Shown in pieces: positions 8,319-16,222 of a stretch of 64,000 nucleotides of DNA; position 1 is the first letter of the stretch; the number at the start of each line of letters is the position of its first letter. The notes beneath the pieces were generated by a model, which did not search any database, was not told where the DNA came from, and worked only from the letters and a program-made list of their open reading frames with translations. The position numbers and the translations under genes were made by a program. This DNA is from CAZKGE01 sp964636405. Its GTDB lineage: Bacteria; Bacillota; Clostridia; Christensenellales; CAG-138. Location: the NCBI GenBank assembly GCA_964636405.1, contig CAZWSI010000001.1, positions 62,001 to 126,000 of the forward strand, in the 5' to 3' direction.

Positions 8319-8402
8319 GTGTTTTGCTCCAGGAAGGTGTTGATTCAGATTATACCACATCCGCCCGAAAGGGCAAGCGCGGCGCCCAAGCCGGGTTCTC
8401 GC

Positions 8403-9464
8403 CTAAAACGCGTCCTCGATCGTCCAAACCTGCGTGTGCTTCCATTCGTCGCGGTAAAGCTTGTCGAGGAAGGGCGAGTAGGTGTATACCTCGATGCTCC
8501 GGCTCATGGGATCGAAGGTGAGCACGCGCAGATAGCCGAAATGAATCTCCGTGCCCTGAAAATTATACATCTGCGCCACGAAATGCCGTTCGGGCACGCC
8601 GTCGCCGTCGTCGTCAAAGCGCTTTTCGCCCAAGGCGGTCGCGCGGCAGTGCCCGCAGATGAGCAAGCGTACGTTGGGGTTCTTCTCCACCAGATCGCGC
8701 TTGATGGCCCAGCCCTCGTAGGCGGCCACGCCCTCGCGGTTGAGATAGCTGTGCGCGACGATGAGCGCCACCCGGTCGCGGTTGGCCGCGAGCAGCTCGT
8801 TTGCCCAGGCAAAGCAGGCCTCGTCGATAAAATAAGGGACGGACAGGAAAATAAAATCCACGCCGCCCGCCGAAAACAGCGCGTACAGGCCCCTGCCGCC
8901 GTCGTAGCGGTGCGCGTCGTCAAAGGCCGTGAGAAAGGGCATGGAATAATAATTGGTCAGATCCCGGTCGGGCCGCCGGTAATCGTGATTGCCCAGCGTG
9001 GGCTGAAAGGGCACGACGCCGCCCATCGCGTCGGTAAGCAACTGAAAGCTCTTCCACTGTTCCTCGGACGCGCCGCTGTCCACCATATCGCCCGTGTGAA
9101 AGGCGTATACGATGTTGCGCGCCTCCGCGTTATCGCGCACCCATTCGCCCATGCTGGTGAGCGCTTCGGGCTTGGCCCAGGTCATGGTCTGCGTATCCGA
9201 AAACCATACGAAGGAAAAGGGCGTGGGCACGGGCGTTGCGGTCGGCGCGGGCGTGGGCGTGGGCACGGGCGTCGCGGTCGGCGTGGGCGTGGGCGGCACG
9301 GTATAGCGGGGCGCCTCCGTGTGCGCGGGCGCAACAAACACTGCCGTTTCCGGCGCGGCAGCAGGTGCGGGCGCGCATCCGCATGCGAATATGGCCGCGA
9401 ACGCGCACGCACAGATGCACAGCAACACAAGCTGCGCCCTTGCGGGCAAAAAACGGCGCTTCAT
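8403..9464 (-). CDS. Lipoprotein metallophosphoesterase (calcineurin-like)
   Basis: 353 residues. Signal peptide with lipobox (FACGC, about residue 28-30), then a Pro/Thr linker of about 25 residues encoded by near-perfect GGGCGT-type hexamer repeats. The phosphoesterase motifs follow in order: WFSDTQ (about 88), HTGDMVDSG (about 124), GNHDYR (about 158), VAHSYLN (about 240) and CGHCRA (about 275). It should be a dimetal phosphomonoesterase or diesterase facing outward on the membrane. The family does not allow substrate prediction. SD is weak; the ATG is followed directly by a basic signal-peptide start (MKRRFLP). Confidence 0.88.
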   Translation of the reverse strand: MKRRFLPARAQLVLLCICACAFAAIFACGCAPAPAAAPETAVFVAPAHTEAPRYTVPPTPTPTATPVPTPTPAPTATPVPTPFSFVWFSDTQTMTWAKPEALTSMGEWVRDNAEARNIVYAFHTGDMVDSGASEEQWKSFQLLTDAMGGVVPFQPTLGNHDYRRPDRDLTNYYSMPFLTAFDDAHRYDGGRGLYALFSAGGVDFIFLSVPYFIDEACFAWANELLAANRDRVALIVAHSYLNREGVAAYEGWAIKRDLVEKNPNVRLLICGHCRATALGEKRFDDDGDGVPERHFVAQMYNFQGTEIHFGYLRVLTFDPMSRSIEVYTYSPFLDKLYRDEWKHTQVWTIEDAF

Positions 9465-9582
9465 GTCGACCCCCCCTACCTATTTTGATTATAGCACAGG
9501 CGCGCGCGGCGGGACAAGCAGAGGCCAGTGCGCCTCGTTACAGCGCCGCCCTCCGCGCCTGGTCATCGTTTCGTCACAATTC

Positions 9583-9611
9583 TTGACGTTTTGCGGGGGA
9601 CAGGCTATAAT
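9583..9611 (+). promoter_or_regulatory. Promoter of the M6 metalloprotease gene
   Basis: TTGACG (9583-9588), 17 nt, TATAAT (9606-9611). An AAGAGGAAA ribosome-binding site lies before the ATG at 9664. Confidence 0.75.
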
Positions 9612-9663
9612 AATATGAACAAAACGTGAACAATATGAAATCAATCAAGAGGAAACGACGCAT

Positions 9664-11529
9664 ATGAAGACAAGGTTTCTTGCCCTGCTACTTGCGGCGC
9701 TGAGCGCGTGCCTGCTGCTCCTGCTCCCGGCGGTCGCGCTGGCCTGCCCCGCGTATCCAGGCGAGGTGGAGGTGGACGACGGGAGCGGCGGAACCGTCAC
9801 GGTCCGCAATTATGGCGACGAATTTTTTTCCTACACGGCGGATACCGACGGCAATCTGCTTTTTTATAACAGTCTGGACGGCTGCTATTATTATGTGGTG
9901 TACGACGGCGACGCCTTTGCGCTGGGCGAAAGGGTCGGCGGCGGGCAGTCCTTCTGGGGGCGATTTCGCAAGGAGGAGAACCGCCCGCGGGTGAACCTGT
10001 CCGGCGGTGCGGACGGTTTTAAGGAAAAGCTATCCGCTTTGCAAGCGGAAAGCGGAGAGAGGCCCTACGCTTTTTTTCAGGCGGCGTCAAGCGCGACGAT
10101 CCCCGACAATTACGAACCGAATGCGGATGCGAGAAATCCGCTTTTTGGCAAGATCAAATACGGCTACGACGCGCTCGACGCGCCCCAAAAGGGCGAAACC
10201 TGCGCGCTGCTGGTGCTCAAGGTGCAGTTTGCCGATATTAAGTGCCAGTTTTCCGACGCGGTGTGGCACAAGCGCATCTTTGACGACGGCGTGTCCGGCT
10301 ACTATTCGGAGGTTTCCAACGGAAAATTCACCTATGTGCCCGCGCGGGAAAGCTACGGCGGGAAGCCGGAGGACAACGGCAGGGAGAACGACGGCGTAAT
10401 CACCGTTACGCTGCCCATCGACCGCCCGGGCTATTGCGCGGGCTATAACCCCTATGTAGCCGGCGCGCAGAATTATGGCTTCGGCGCAAAGCTGGGTTTT
10501 TATGAGGGAACGGACGGCAAACGATACGCCATGTACAGCGACGCGTCCATCTTCGCCTATGCGCTGAACGCGGCGGACGCGTATATCGATTTTTCTCGGT
10601 ACGACCGCAACAACGACGGCTATGTTTCGCCCACGGAGCTGGCTGTGCTGGTGGTGGCCGCCGGTTACGAGGCCGCCTATGTCGGCGAGCAGGCGGGCCG
10701 GCCCATGACCTGGGCGCATAGCTGGAATGCCAACACCTGGTTTGTCGATTCCACGGGGAGGTGGGTGCTCGGCGACGCGTTGTCCGTGCAACTGGACGGC
10801 GTTGGATTGTATAAATACACCATCATGGGCGAAAACCTGAACGGCAGCTTTGATTATTCGCGCGCCAGTCAAGCGGAAAAGCCCCGGCAGGCGCAGTTTG
10901 GCACCGCCTGCCACGAGCTGGGGCACGATTTGGGGCTGATGGATCTATACGCGACCGACGGCTCCGCGCAGGCATGCACCGTGGACATGCTCAGCCTCAT
11001 GGGCGCGGGAAACTGGGCCAGCGCGCATGGCGAGGAGTCGGGCAGCTCGCCTACGCATCTCGATCCGTATTCCAAGGCCTGGCTGGACTTTTTCGAGCCT
11101 GTAACGGCGAGCGAGGCGGGCGTGTACCCCGTGACGGAGGCGTCAGACGCGAAAAACTATCGCGTCCTGCGCGTAAACACCGACGACCCGGACGTATATT
11201 ATCTCATTGAAAATCGCACTTTCATGGGCTTTGACAGAGGGCTGGATTCCATATACGGTGCGTACAGCCCGGGCGGCGTGGTCTACTGGCGCATCAACGA
11301 GAAGGTCATTCAGGCCAATTGGCAGAATAATTCCATCAATAACCATTCGGGCAATTATGGCGTGATGCCCGTGTATCCCCGCTATGTGTACGAGCAGTCG
11401 CAAAGGAACCAGCCCTTCCGCAACAAAGCGACCTACGACGCGTACGAAAAGGCGCACATGCTCGTTTCCAACCCAAAAACCACGCTGACCTGCTATGATA
11501 CGGCGGCGGCCACCATGAATGGTGGCTGA
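9664..11529 (+). CDS. M6-family secreted metalloprotease, main part (frameshifted before its C-terminus)
   Basis: A 621-residue frame starting with a signal peptide ending near LALAC. The zinc site is CHELGHDLGLMDLYATDG near residue 420 (HExxH plus downstream Asp), as in immune-inhibitor-A/M6 peptidases. A calcium-loop-like DRNNDGYVSPTE is near residue 320. Such enzymes degrade extracellular proteins or peptides. The frame ends in an implausible tail (CYDTAAATMNGG) while the -1 frame continues in the same style from YGGGHHEWWLNIEG, indicating a single-base loss near 11505-11515. The tail is listed separately. It could be a real mutation, a programmed -1 shift or an assembly error. Confidence 0.85.
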   Translation: MKTRFLALLLAALSACLLLLLPAVALACPAYPGEVEVDDGSGGTVTVRNYGDEFFSYTADTDGNLLFYNSLDGCYYYVVYDGDAFALGERVGGGQSFWGRFRKEENRPRVNLSGGADGFKEKLSALQAESGERPYAFFQAASSATIPDNYEPNADARNPLFGKIKYGYDALDAPQKGETCALLVLKVQFADIKCQFSDAVWHKRIFDDGVSGYYSEVSNGKFTYVPARESYGGKPEDNGRENDGVITVTLPIDRPGYCAGYNPYVAGAQNYGFGAKLGFYEGTDGKRYAMYSDASIFAYALNAADAYIDFSRYDRNNDGYVSPTELAVLVVAAGYEAAYVGEQAGRPMTWAHSWNANTWFVDSTGRWVLGDALSVQLDGVGLYKYTIMGENLNGSFDYSRASQAEKPRQAQFGTACHELGHDLGLMDLYATDGSAQACTVDMLSLMGAGNWASAHGEESGSSPTHLDPYSKAWLDFFEPVTASEAGVYPVTEASDAKNYRVLRVNTDDPDVYYLIENRTFMGFDRGLDSIYGAYSPGGVVYWRINEKVIQANWQNNSINNHSGNYGVMPVYPRYVYEQSQRNQPFRNKATYDAYEKAHMLVSNPKTTLTCYDTAAATMNGG

Positions 11530-11945
11530 ACATCGAGGGGCAGGAGCTGCTGCCGCTTGCGCTCACGCCCTGCGGCGATTATGTGCAGGGAAGCGCGCCG
11601 CCCATTGTGGCGACCCTCGGCGCGGGCACTTCCATGACCCCGGCAGACCTCGCAAGCGTTGCGATGAACGGCGTAGTGCTCTCCTCGCCCGAGCACTACG
11701 CGGAGGAAACGGGTTCCATTATCATCCGCTTCCAGCCCGCGTATCTCAATTCGCTCGTGCCCGGCGTACACACGCTGCGCGTGACGCTGCTCACCGGCCA
11801 ATACGCTGAAACGACCCTTACCGTAACCGAGCCGCCCATCCCGGCTGCGGGCGACGCGGCGCAGCCCGGTCTGTATCTCGCGCTTGCGCTCCTGGCCGCA
11901 AGCTGCCTTGCCGCGCGCATTGTGCGCCGCAGGCGCCGCGCGTAG
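11513..11945 (+). pseudogene. Out-of-frame C-terminal part of the M6 protease
   Basis: In the -1 frame relative to the protease, open reading continues as HHEWWLNIEGQELLPL, through a beta-rich immunoglobulin-like stretch (HYAEETGSIIIRFQP, LRVTLLTGQ), and ends with PAAGDAAQPG, a hydrophobic helix and RRRRRA. That ending has the layout of a cell-wall or membrane anchor (short motif, helix, basic tail), although the motif is not a canonical LPxTG. There is no independent start with a ribosome site, so it belongs to the upstream gene. Confidence 0.75.
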
Positions 11946-12110
11946 GGACGGGACGGGGAACGGAGGAACGGTTTAGGGCTCTGCCCTAAAACCCGCTTAA
12001 GGGCGTTCCACCCTTAAGAATCCCATCTCTGACCGCGTTTTGCGCATTCATTCCTGTTTTTACATATAAAAACAACTTGGCCCGGCAAACTTTTGCCGGG
12101 CCGAGTCTTT
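11946..12110 (+). repeat. Dispersed hairpin repeat, copy A
   Basis: Contains, in order, a short hairpin (TTAGGGCTCTGCCCTAA), the hairpin CTTAAGGGCG-TTCC-ACCCTTAAG, the signature AATCCCATCTCTGACCG, a stretch around CATTCATTCCTG with AT-rich TTTTTACATATAAAAA, and GGCCCGGCAA-ACT-TTTGCCGGGCC. The same modules recur at 37636-37805 (same order), and partly at 15948-16222 and 43380-43466. It sits between the convergent protease and small-protein genes and could end transcription from both sides. The rest of the gap up to 12210 holds nothing recognisable. Confidence 0.85.
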
Positions 12111-12210
12111 GGCAAAGCGCCGATGGCGATGCCCATCGTATTGCGCGACCAAGACGCGCGCAAGCGCCTATCCCGCCTTGCCAAACGTGCCGCCACGGGC
12201 GCCTAAGCGC

Positions 12211-12360
12211 CTACAGATCGTCCGCGTCCTGAACGGGACGGCGGCCGTCGCGGGCCATGCCCGTGTAGCTGCCCAGTACGTCTGAGGGGATTTCGCCCCG
12301 GTTTTGCTTTGTGAGGGCGGCTGCGGCTGCCGCCACCCTGCTTTCTTTCCGCAGCGTCAT
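12211..12360 (-). CDS. Small conserved-looking protein with GSYTG...PVQDADDL ending
   Basis: 49 residues starting MTLRKESRVAAAAAALTKQ and ending RRPVQDADDL, with IPSDVLGSYTGMARDG in the middle. Ribosome site GAGGAGG is 7 nt before the ATG and the gene lies 11 nt after another tiny gene on the same strand. From memory, short proteins with a GSYTG core and a PxQDADDL end recur in Clostridia without known function; this was not checked. No membrane helix or signal peptide. Confidence 0.65.
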   Translation of the reverse strand: MTLRKESRVAAAAAALTKQNRGEIPSDVLGSYTGMARDGRRPVQDADDL

Positions 12361-12371
12361 TTTCCGCCTCC

Positions 12372-12506
12372 TCAGAACTGGTATTCCTGGTTCTGGCGGT
12401 TCTTGTCCTGCTTGTTGTTGTTCTTCTGCCGGTTCTGCTGATTCTGCTGATTCTGCTGATTCTGCTGGTTGCCGTTCTGGCGTTCGTACTCCTCGTTATA
12501 AGCCAT
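12372..12506 (-). CDS. Tiny Gln/Asn-rich hydrophilic protein
   Basis: 44 residues, MAYNEEYERQNGN followed by four NQQ triplets and a Lys/Asn/Gln tail ending NRQNQEYQF. GAAAGGAG lies 6 nt before the ATG at 12506, which is strong support for translation; the in-frame extension upstream lacks such a site. The composition resembles gamma-type small acid-soluble spore proteins, but the repeat motif of that family is absent, so this is only a compositional similarity. Forms a two-gene operon with the 49-residue protein downstream. Confidence 0.6.
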   Translation of the reverse strand: MAYNEEYERQNGNQQNQQNQQNQQNRQKNNNKQDKNRQNQEYQF

Positions 12507-12624
12507 GCTTTTCTCCTTTCGTTTTGTTAAGCCTATTTTGCGGTCGCCCGCAGTTCTATCTTGCCCGGGATTTGTTTGCTTCATTCTTGATCAAAAATCT
12601 ATGCGGCGGCGCGTCCCGCAAGGA

Positions 12625-12653
12625 TGGACAAGCGGCCGCGCACGATGTAGAAT
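12625..12653 (+). promoter_or_regulatory. Promoter of the glycosyltransferase gene
   Basis: TGGACA (12625-12630), 17 nt, TAGAAT (12648-12653). Directs transcription into the glycosyltransferase-flippase pair. Confidence 0.55.
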
Positions 12654-12684
12654 AAATCAAATTGAGGAAGGGATCTTGTCGTTT

Positions 12685-13746
12685 ATGCGCTTTAGCGTTC
12701 TCACGCCGGTGTACAATACAAGCGCATATCTTGCCGCGTGCGTAAGCTCCGTGCTGGGCCAGGATTTTTCGGATTTTGAGCTTGTGCTGATCGACGACGG
12801 CTCCACCGACGGAAGCGGCGCGCTCTGCGACACGTTTTCCGCAAGCGACTCCCGCGTGCGCGTTTTTCACACGGAAAACCGGGGGCTGCTCGCGGCGCGG
12901 CGGCGCGCGATTGCCGAAGCGCGGGGCGAAATCTGCGTTTCGCTTGACAGCGACGATTTGCTTGCGCCCGAAGCGCTTAGCCAATTGCACCGCCGTCTGG
13001 GCGCGCCCGAAGCGCCCGACATAATTATCTTCAATTTTGCCTGTTTTACCGACGCTTGCGGGCCGTTCGCGCTCGAACCGCCCGTCTTTACCGACGGCCG
13101 CGTCTTTTGCGGCGAGGCGGGGAAAGCGCCCGTATACGAGGCGCTCGTTTCGGGCTGGACGCTCAATAATTTTGTTACGAAAGCCATACGTACGGAGCTT
13201 TTGCGCGCGGATACAACGGACTACGCGCCCTATTTCTCCTGCTCCCACAGCGAGGATCTGCTGCAATCGCTCGAGCCGGTTACGCAGGCGGGCGTGATCG
13301 CCTACTGCGCGCTGCCTCTGTACCGCTATCGGCGCAACGCGCAGAGCATGACCCGCGCGCTGGACGCGTCCCGCATCGCGTCGCAATTCAACCGGCCCGT
13401 GATGGAGCGCCTGGCCGCTTTTCTTCCGCGCTGGGGTCTGGATACGCCCGCTTGGCGCGAGCGGCTCGCCGTGCGCCAGCTTTCCGGGCTTTTGTCGGTC
13501 TTTTATCAGGCCTGCCGCAGCGCCGAAAATGCCGCTGGCCGCCGTGCCGTGGCGCGCTTTTGCTGGGCGGACATGGTGGACGCGGAAACCCGCGCCTGCA
13601 CGCGCAGCCCGCTGCTTTCGCGCACGGAGAGGCTTGCGCTTTCTCTGCTGCTCGGCCGCGGGGCGGGCACGGGGCGCATATATGCGCTGCGCGCGTTGGC
13701 GCTTGCCGTGCAATTGCGCCGTTCCCCGCGCCGGGAGGGCCGCTAG
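12685..13746 (+). CDS. Family 2 glycosyltransferase
   Basis: 353 residues with a GT-A fold at the N-terminus: FSVLTPVYNTSAYL, DFELVLIDDGSTDGS, and SLDSDDLLAPEAL, where DSD is the metal and sugar-nucleotide binding motif. The C-terminal 230 residues are less conserved and likely bind the acceptor. No membrane helices. It should add a sugar to a lipid-linked or surface glycan. A TTG nine bases upstream, closer to GAGGAAGGG, is an alternative start. Only 3 nt separate it from the next gene, a polysaccharide flippase, which places both in surface glycan assembly. Confidence 0.88.
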   Translation: MRFSVLTPVYNTSAYLAACVSSVLGQDFSDFELVLIDDGSTDGSGALCDTFSASDSRVRVFHTENRGLLAARRRAIAEARGEICVSLDSDDLLAPEALSQLHRRLGAPEAPDIIIFNFACFTDACGPFALEPPVFTDGRVFCGEAGKAPVYEALVSGWTLNNFVTKAIRTELLRADTTDYAPYFSCSHSEDLLQSLEPVTQAGVIAYCALPLYRYRRNAQSMTRALDASRIASQFNRPVMERLAAFLPRWGLDTPAWRERLAVRQLSGLLSVFYQACRSAENAAGRRAVARFCWADMVDAETRACTRSPLLSRTERLALSLLLGRGAGTGRIYALRALALAVQLRRSPRREGR

Positions 13747-13749
13747 CTT

Positions 13750-15231
13750 ATGGAGAAAACGCTGAAGAACAAGGCGATTACCGGCATACTCTGGAAGCTG
13801 CTCGAGCGGGGCGGCACGCAGGGCATTCAGCTCATCACCACCGTTGTGCTCGCGCGCCTCATCGATCCGGACGAATACGGCCCGCTGACCGTGACGACCA
13901 TTTTCATCTCCATTGCCACCATCCTGGTGCAGCGCGGCTTTGGCATGGCGCTCATTCAGCGCAAGGATGTGGACGATGTGGATTTTTCCGGCGTGTTTTT
14001 CCTGGGCCTTGCCGTGGCCGCCGCGCTTGGCGGGCTGTTTTACGTCGGCGCGCCGCTTATCGCGCGCTTTTATCAAACGCCCGCCGTCACGGACGTGCTG
14101 CGCGTGCTTTCGCTTACGCTCTTTTTCGGCGCGGCCGAATCCGTGCTCAATGCGGTCATTGTGCGGCGCATGGAGTTCCGGCAGCTCTTTTTGGCGGCGC
14201 TGTGCGCGGCGGTCGTGTCCGGCGGCGTGGGCATCGCGCTGGCGTGCCTGGGCTACGGCGTGTGGGCGCTTGTGGCGCAGCAATTGCTCAGCACGGGCGT
14301 GATGGTGCTGGTCATGTGGCTTGCCTCCCGCTGGAAGCCGAAGCGCGCGCTGTCCCTTCCGCGCCTTCGCGCGCTGTTTGCCTATGGCTGGAAGCTGCTG
14401 CTTTCCGGCCTGATCGACACGCTCTATCATGATGTGAGCGGACTCATCATCGGCAAGCTCGACAATACCGAGCTGCTTGCGCACTATGCCAAGGGCAGAC
14501 AATTTCCGCAGTTTATCGGCTCCAATCTCAATTCCGCCGTGCAGGAGGCTATGTTCCCCGCCTATTCCAAGGTGCAGGACGAGCTTTCCCGCATGCGCGC
14601 CATGCTGCGGCGCTCGCTCTCGGCGGCGGCGTTTCTCATGTTTCCGCTGCTTGTTGGGCTTGCGGCTGTGGCCGAGCCGCTCGTATCCGTGCTGCTGACG
14701 GATAAATGGCTGCCCTGCGTGCCGTTTTTGCGCATCGCGTGCGCCACCTACGCCATGTATCCGCTCGAAAGCACGGGTCTGCACGCGCTCAACGCGCTTG
14801 GCCGCAGCGATATCTACCTCAGACTGGAGCTCGTCAAAAAGGGCTTTGGCGTAACGCTGCTGGCGCTCTCCGCGTTCGTGCTGCGCTCCGCCGCAGCCAT
14901 CGCGCTTTCTATCGCGGTTACGGGCGTGTTCTCGGTCATCGTCAACGCCTTTCCCCTCAAAAAGCTGCTGGGCTACCGCATGCGCGATCAGCTTGCCGAT
15001 GTGCTGCCCTCGCTCCTGCTCGCGCTCTTGATGGGCGGCGCGGTCTATCTGCTCCAGCTTACGGGCCTTGCGCCCCTTGCGCTGCTGCTTTGCCAGCTTG
15101 CCGCCGGCGCGGCGCTGTATATCGGCGGGGCGTTCCTGCTGCGCCTTGCGCCCATGCGCTTTCTGCTGGAATCCGCAAGGGGCTTTTTAAGCGGCCGCCG
15201 CGCGCACAGCGCAGGCAGCCCGGAAGTATGA
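13750..15231 (+). CDS. Polysaccharide flippase (MOP superfamily, Wzx-like)
   Basis: 493 residues with about 14 predicted helices, spread from residue 17 to the end. ITGILWKLLERGGTQGIQL and LIDPDEYGPLTV near the start match the polysaccharide biosynthesis/flippase branch (PF01943/PF13440 type), in which loops contain PxxYG-like turns. It would move lipid-linked oligosaccharides across the membrane. Its immediate upstream neighbour is a glycosyltransferase; no polymerase or ligase is in the window, so the final glycan is unknown. Confidence 0.87.
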   Translation: MEKTLKNKAITGILWKLLERGGTQGIQLITTVVLARLIDPDEYGPLTVTTIFISIATILVQRGFGMALIQRKDVDDVDFSGVFFLGLAVAAALGGLFYVGAPLIARFYQTPAVTDVLRVLSLTLFFGAAESVLNAVIVRRMEFRQLFLAALCAAVVSGGVGIALACLGYGVWALVAQQLLSTGVMVLVMWLASRWKPKRALSLPRLRALFAYGWKLLLSGLIDTLYHDVSGLIIGKLDNTELLAHYAKGRQFPQFIGSNLNSAVQEAMFPAYSKVQDELSRMRAMLRRSLSAAAFLMFPLLVGLAAVAEPLVSVLLTDKWLPCVPFLRIACATYAMYPLESTGLHALNALGRSDIYLRLELVKKGFGVTLLALSAFVLRSAAAIALSIAVTGVFSVIVNAFPLKKLLGYRMRDQLADVLPSLLLALLMGGAVYLLQLTGLAPLALLLCQLAAGAALYIGGAFLLRLAPMRFLLESARGFLSGRRAHSAGSPEV

Positions 15232-15291
15232 CGCACCAAGCAGGCAATTCGCAACGATACGCTGCATAATGAGAAGGGAACGGGTGTTGCT

Positions 15292-15927
15292 TTGAAAGGT
15301 CGATTGATCGGTTTCTACAATTACACGGTGATTCTTACCTACGTCGGGGTGCTCTCCGCCGTGCTGGGCATTCTTTTGGCAAGCCAGGGGCGGCTGTCCT
15401 TTGCGGTTGTGTGTCTGCTGGTGTCCGGCTTTTGCGACCTGTTTGACGGTTCCATCGCCAAGACCAAGAAGGACCGCACCCAGAACGAGAAACAATTCGG
15501 CATTCAGATTGATTCCCTCGCCGATCTTGTGTGCTTCGGCGTGCTTCCCGCGGCGCTCGGCGCGGCGGCCGGCTTCACGAAGCTTTGGCAGATGCTGCTG
15601 CTGGGCCTGTATGTGCTCGCCGCGCTCATTCGTCTGGCCTATTACAACGTAACAGAGGATGAATTGCAGCTCAAAAAGAACACGCCCCGCCAATACTACG
15701 AGGGCCTGCCCGTTACCACCGCTTCCCTGCTCTTTCCCCTGCTCTTTGCCGTCAAGCCCTATCTGGGCGCCGCCTTTCCCTCCGTATACCTCGCCTGGTC
15801 GCTGCTGATTGCGTCGGCCTTCGTCTCCCGCATCCGCATTAAAAAGCTCGGCATGACCGGCATGTGCGTCGCCGCCTGCCTTGGCGCCGTCGTGCTTGTG
15901 ATGCTCATTTTCGGGTGGAACGAGTAG
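15292..15927 (+). CDS. CDP-alcohol phosphatidyltransferase (PssA-like)
   Basis: 211 residues with about six helices. The CDP-alcohol phosphotransferase signature is at about residues 45-72: FDGSIAKTKKDRTQNEKQFG then QIDSLADL, matching D-G-x2-A-(R/K)-x(8-12)-G-x3-D-x3-D with Lys in the usual Arg position. The length and the LADLVCFGVLPA segment favour phosphatidylserine synthase. It starts with TTG (no ATG in frame nearby; GAGAAGGGA is about 14 nt upstream). It ends at a dispersed repeat at a convergent junction. Confidence 0.82.
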   Translation: MKGRLIGFYNYTVILTYVGVLSAVLGILLASQGRLSFAVVCLLVSGFCDLFDGSIAKTKKDRTQNEKQFGIQIDSLADLVCFGVLPAALGAAAGFTKLWQMLLLGLYVLAALIRLAYYNVTEDELQLKKNTPRQYYEGLPVTTASLLFPLLFAVKPYLGAAFPSVYLAWSLLIASAFVSRIRIKKLGMTGMCVAACLGAVVLVMLIFGWNE

Positions 15928-15947
15928 CGGGAATGCTTCGGCGCGTA

Positions 15948-16222
15948 AGGACGGGGTACGGGAGTACGGGGGTACGCCGGGGCGCTGCCCCGGACCCCGC
16001 TTAAGGGATTTCATCCCTTAAGAATCCCATGGAATCGCCCTGAAAGCAAATAGACAAAGACTCGGCCCGGCGAAACATCGCCGGGCCAAGTGATTTTTAT
16101 AGACACAAGCTAAAGAGCACGCACAAAACGCGGTCAGAGATGGGATTCTTAAGGGCGGAACGCCCTTAAGCGGGGCCCGGGACAGCGCCCCTTGCGTTCT
16201 CCCACCCCCGTACCCCGTACCA
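15948..16222. repeat. Dispersed hairpin repeat, copy B (two inverted arms)
   Basis: Left arm 15948-16031 has CGCCGGGGCGCTGCCCCGG and CTTAAGGGATTTCATCCCTTAAG, then AATCCCAT. Right arm 16127-16222 is the same modules on the opposite strand (TGGGATTCTTAAGGGCGG, then the GGGGCCCGGG hairpin and GTACCCCGTACC). Between them is the hairpin GGCCCGGCGA-AACA-TCGCCGGGCC. So this copy is a large palindrome between convergent pssA-like and methyltransferase genes. Confidence 0.85.

Noticed and set aside
9182..9310. GGGCGT hexamer tract considered as a tandem-repeat array or CRISPR-like region
   Set aside because: It is the coding sequence of the Pro/Thr linker in the phosphoesterase lipoprotein; no spacer structure.
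12014..12196. Short reverse frame ending CKNRNECAKRGQRWDS, like one at 37706-38206
   Set aside because: The shared ending is the translation of the dispersed repeat, not a protein family; no ribosome site.
12556..14784. Reverse frame of 742 residues
   Set aside because: Antisense to the glycosyltransferase and flippase; His/Arg/Lys/Ala-rich composition typical of a shadow.
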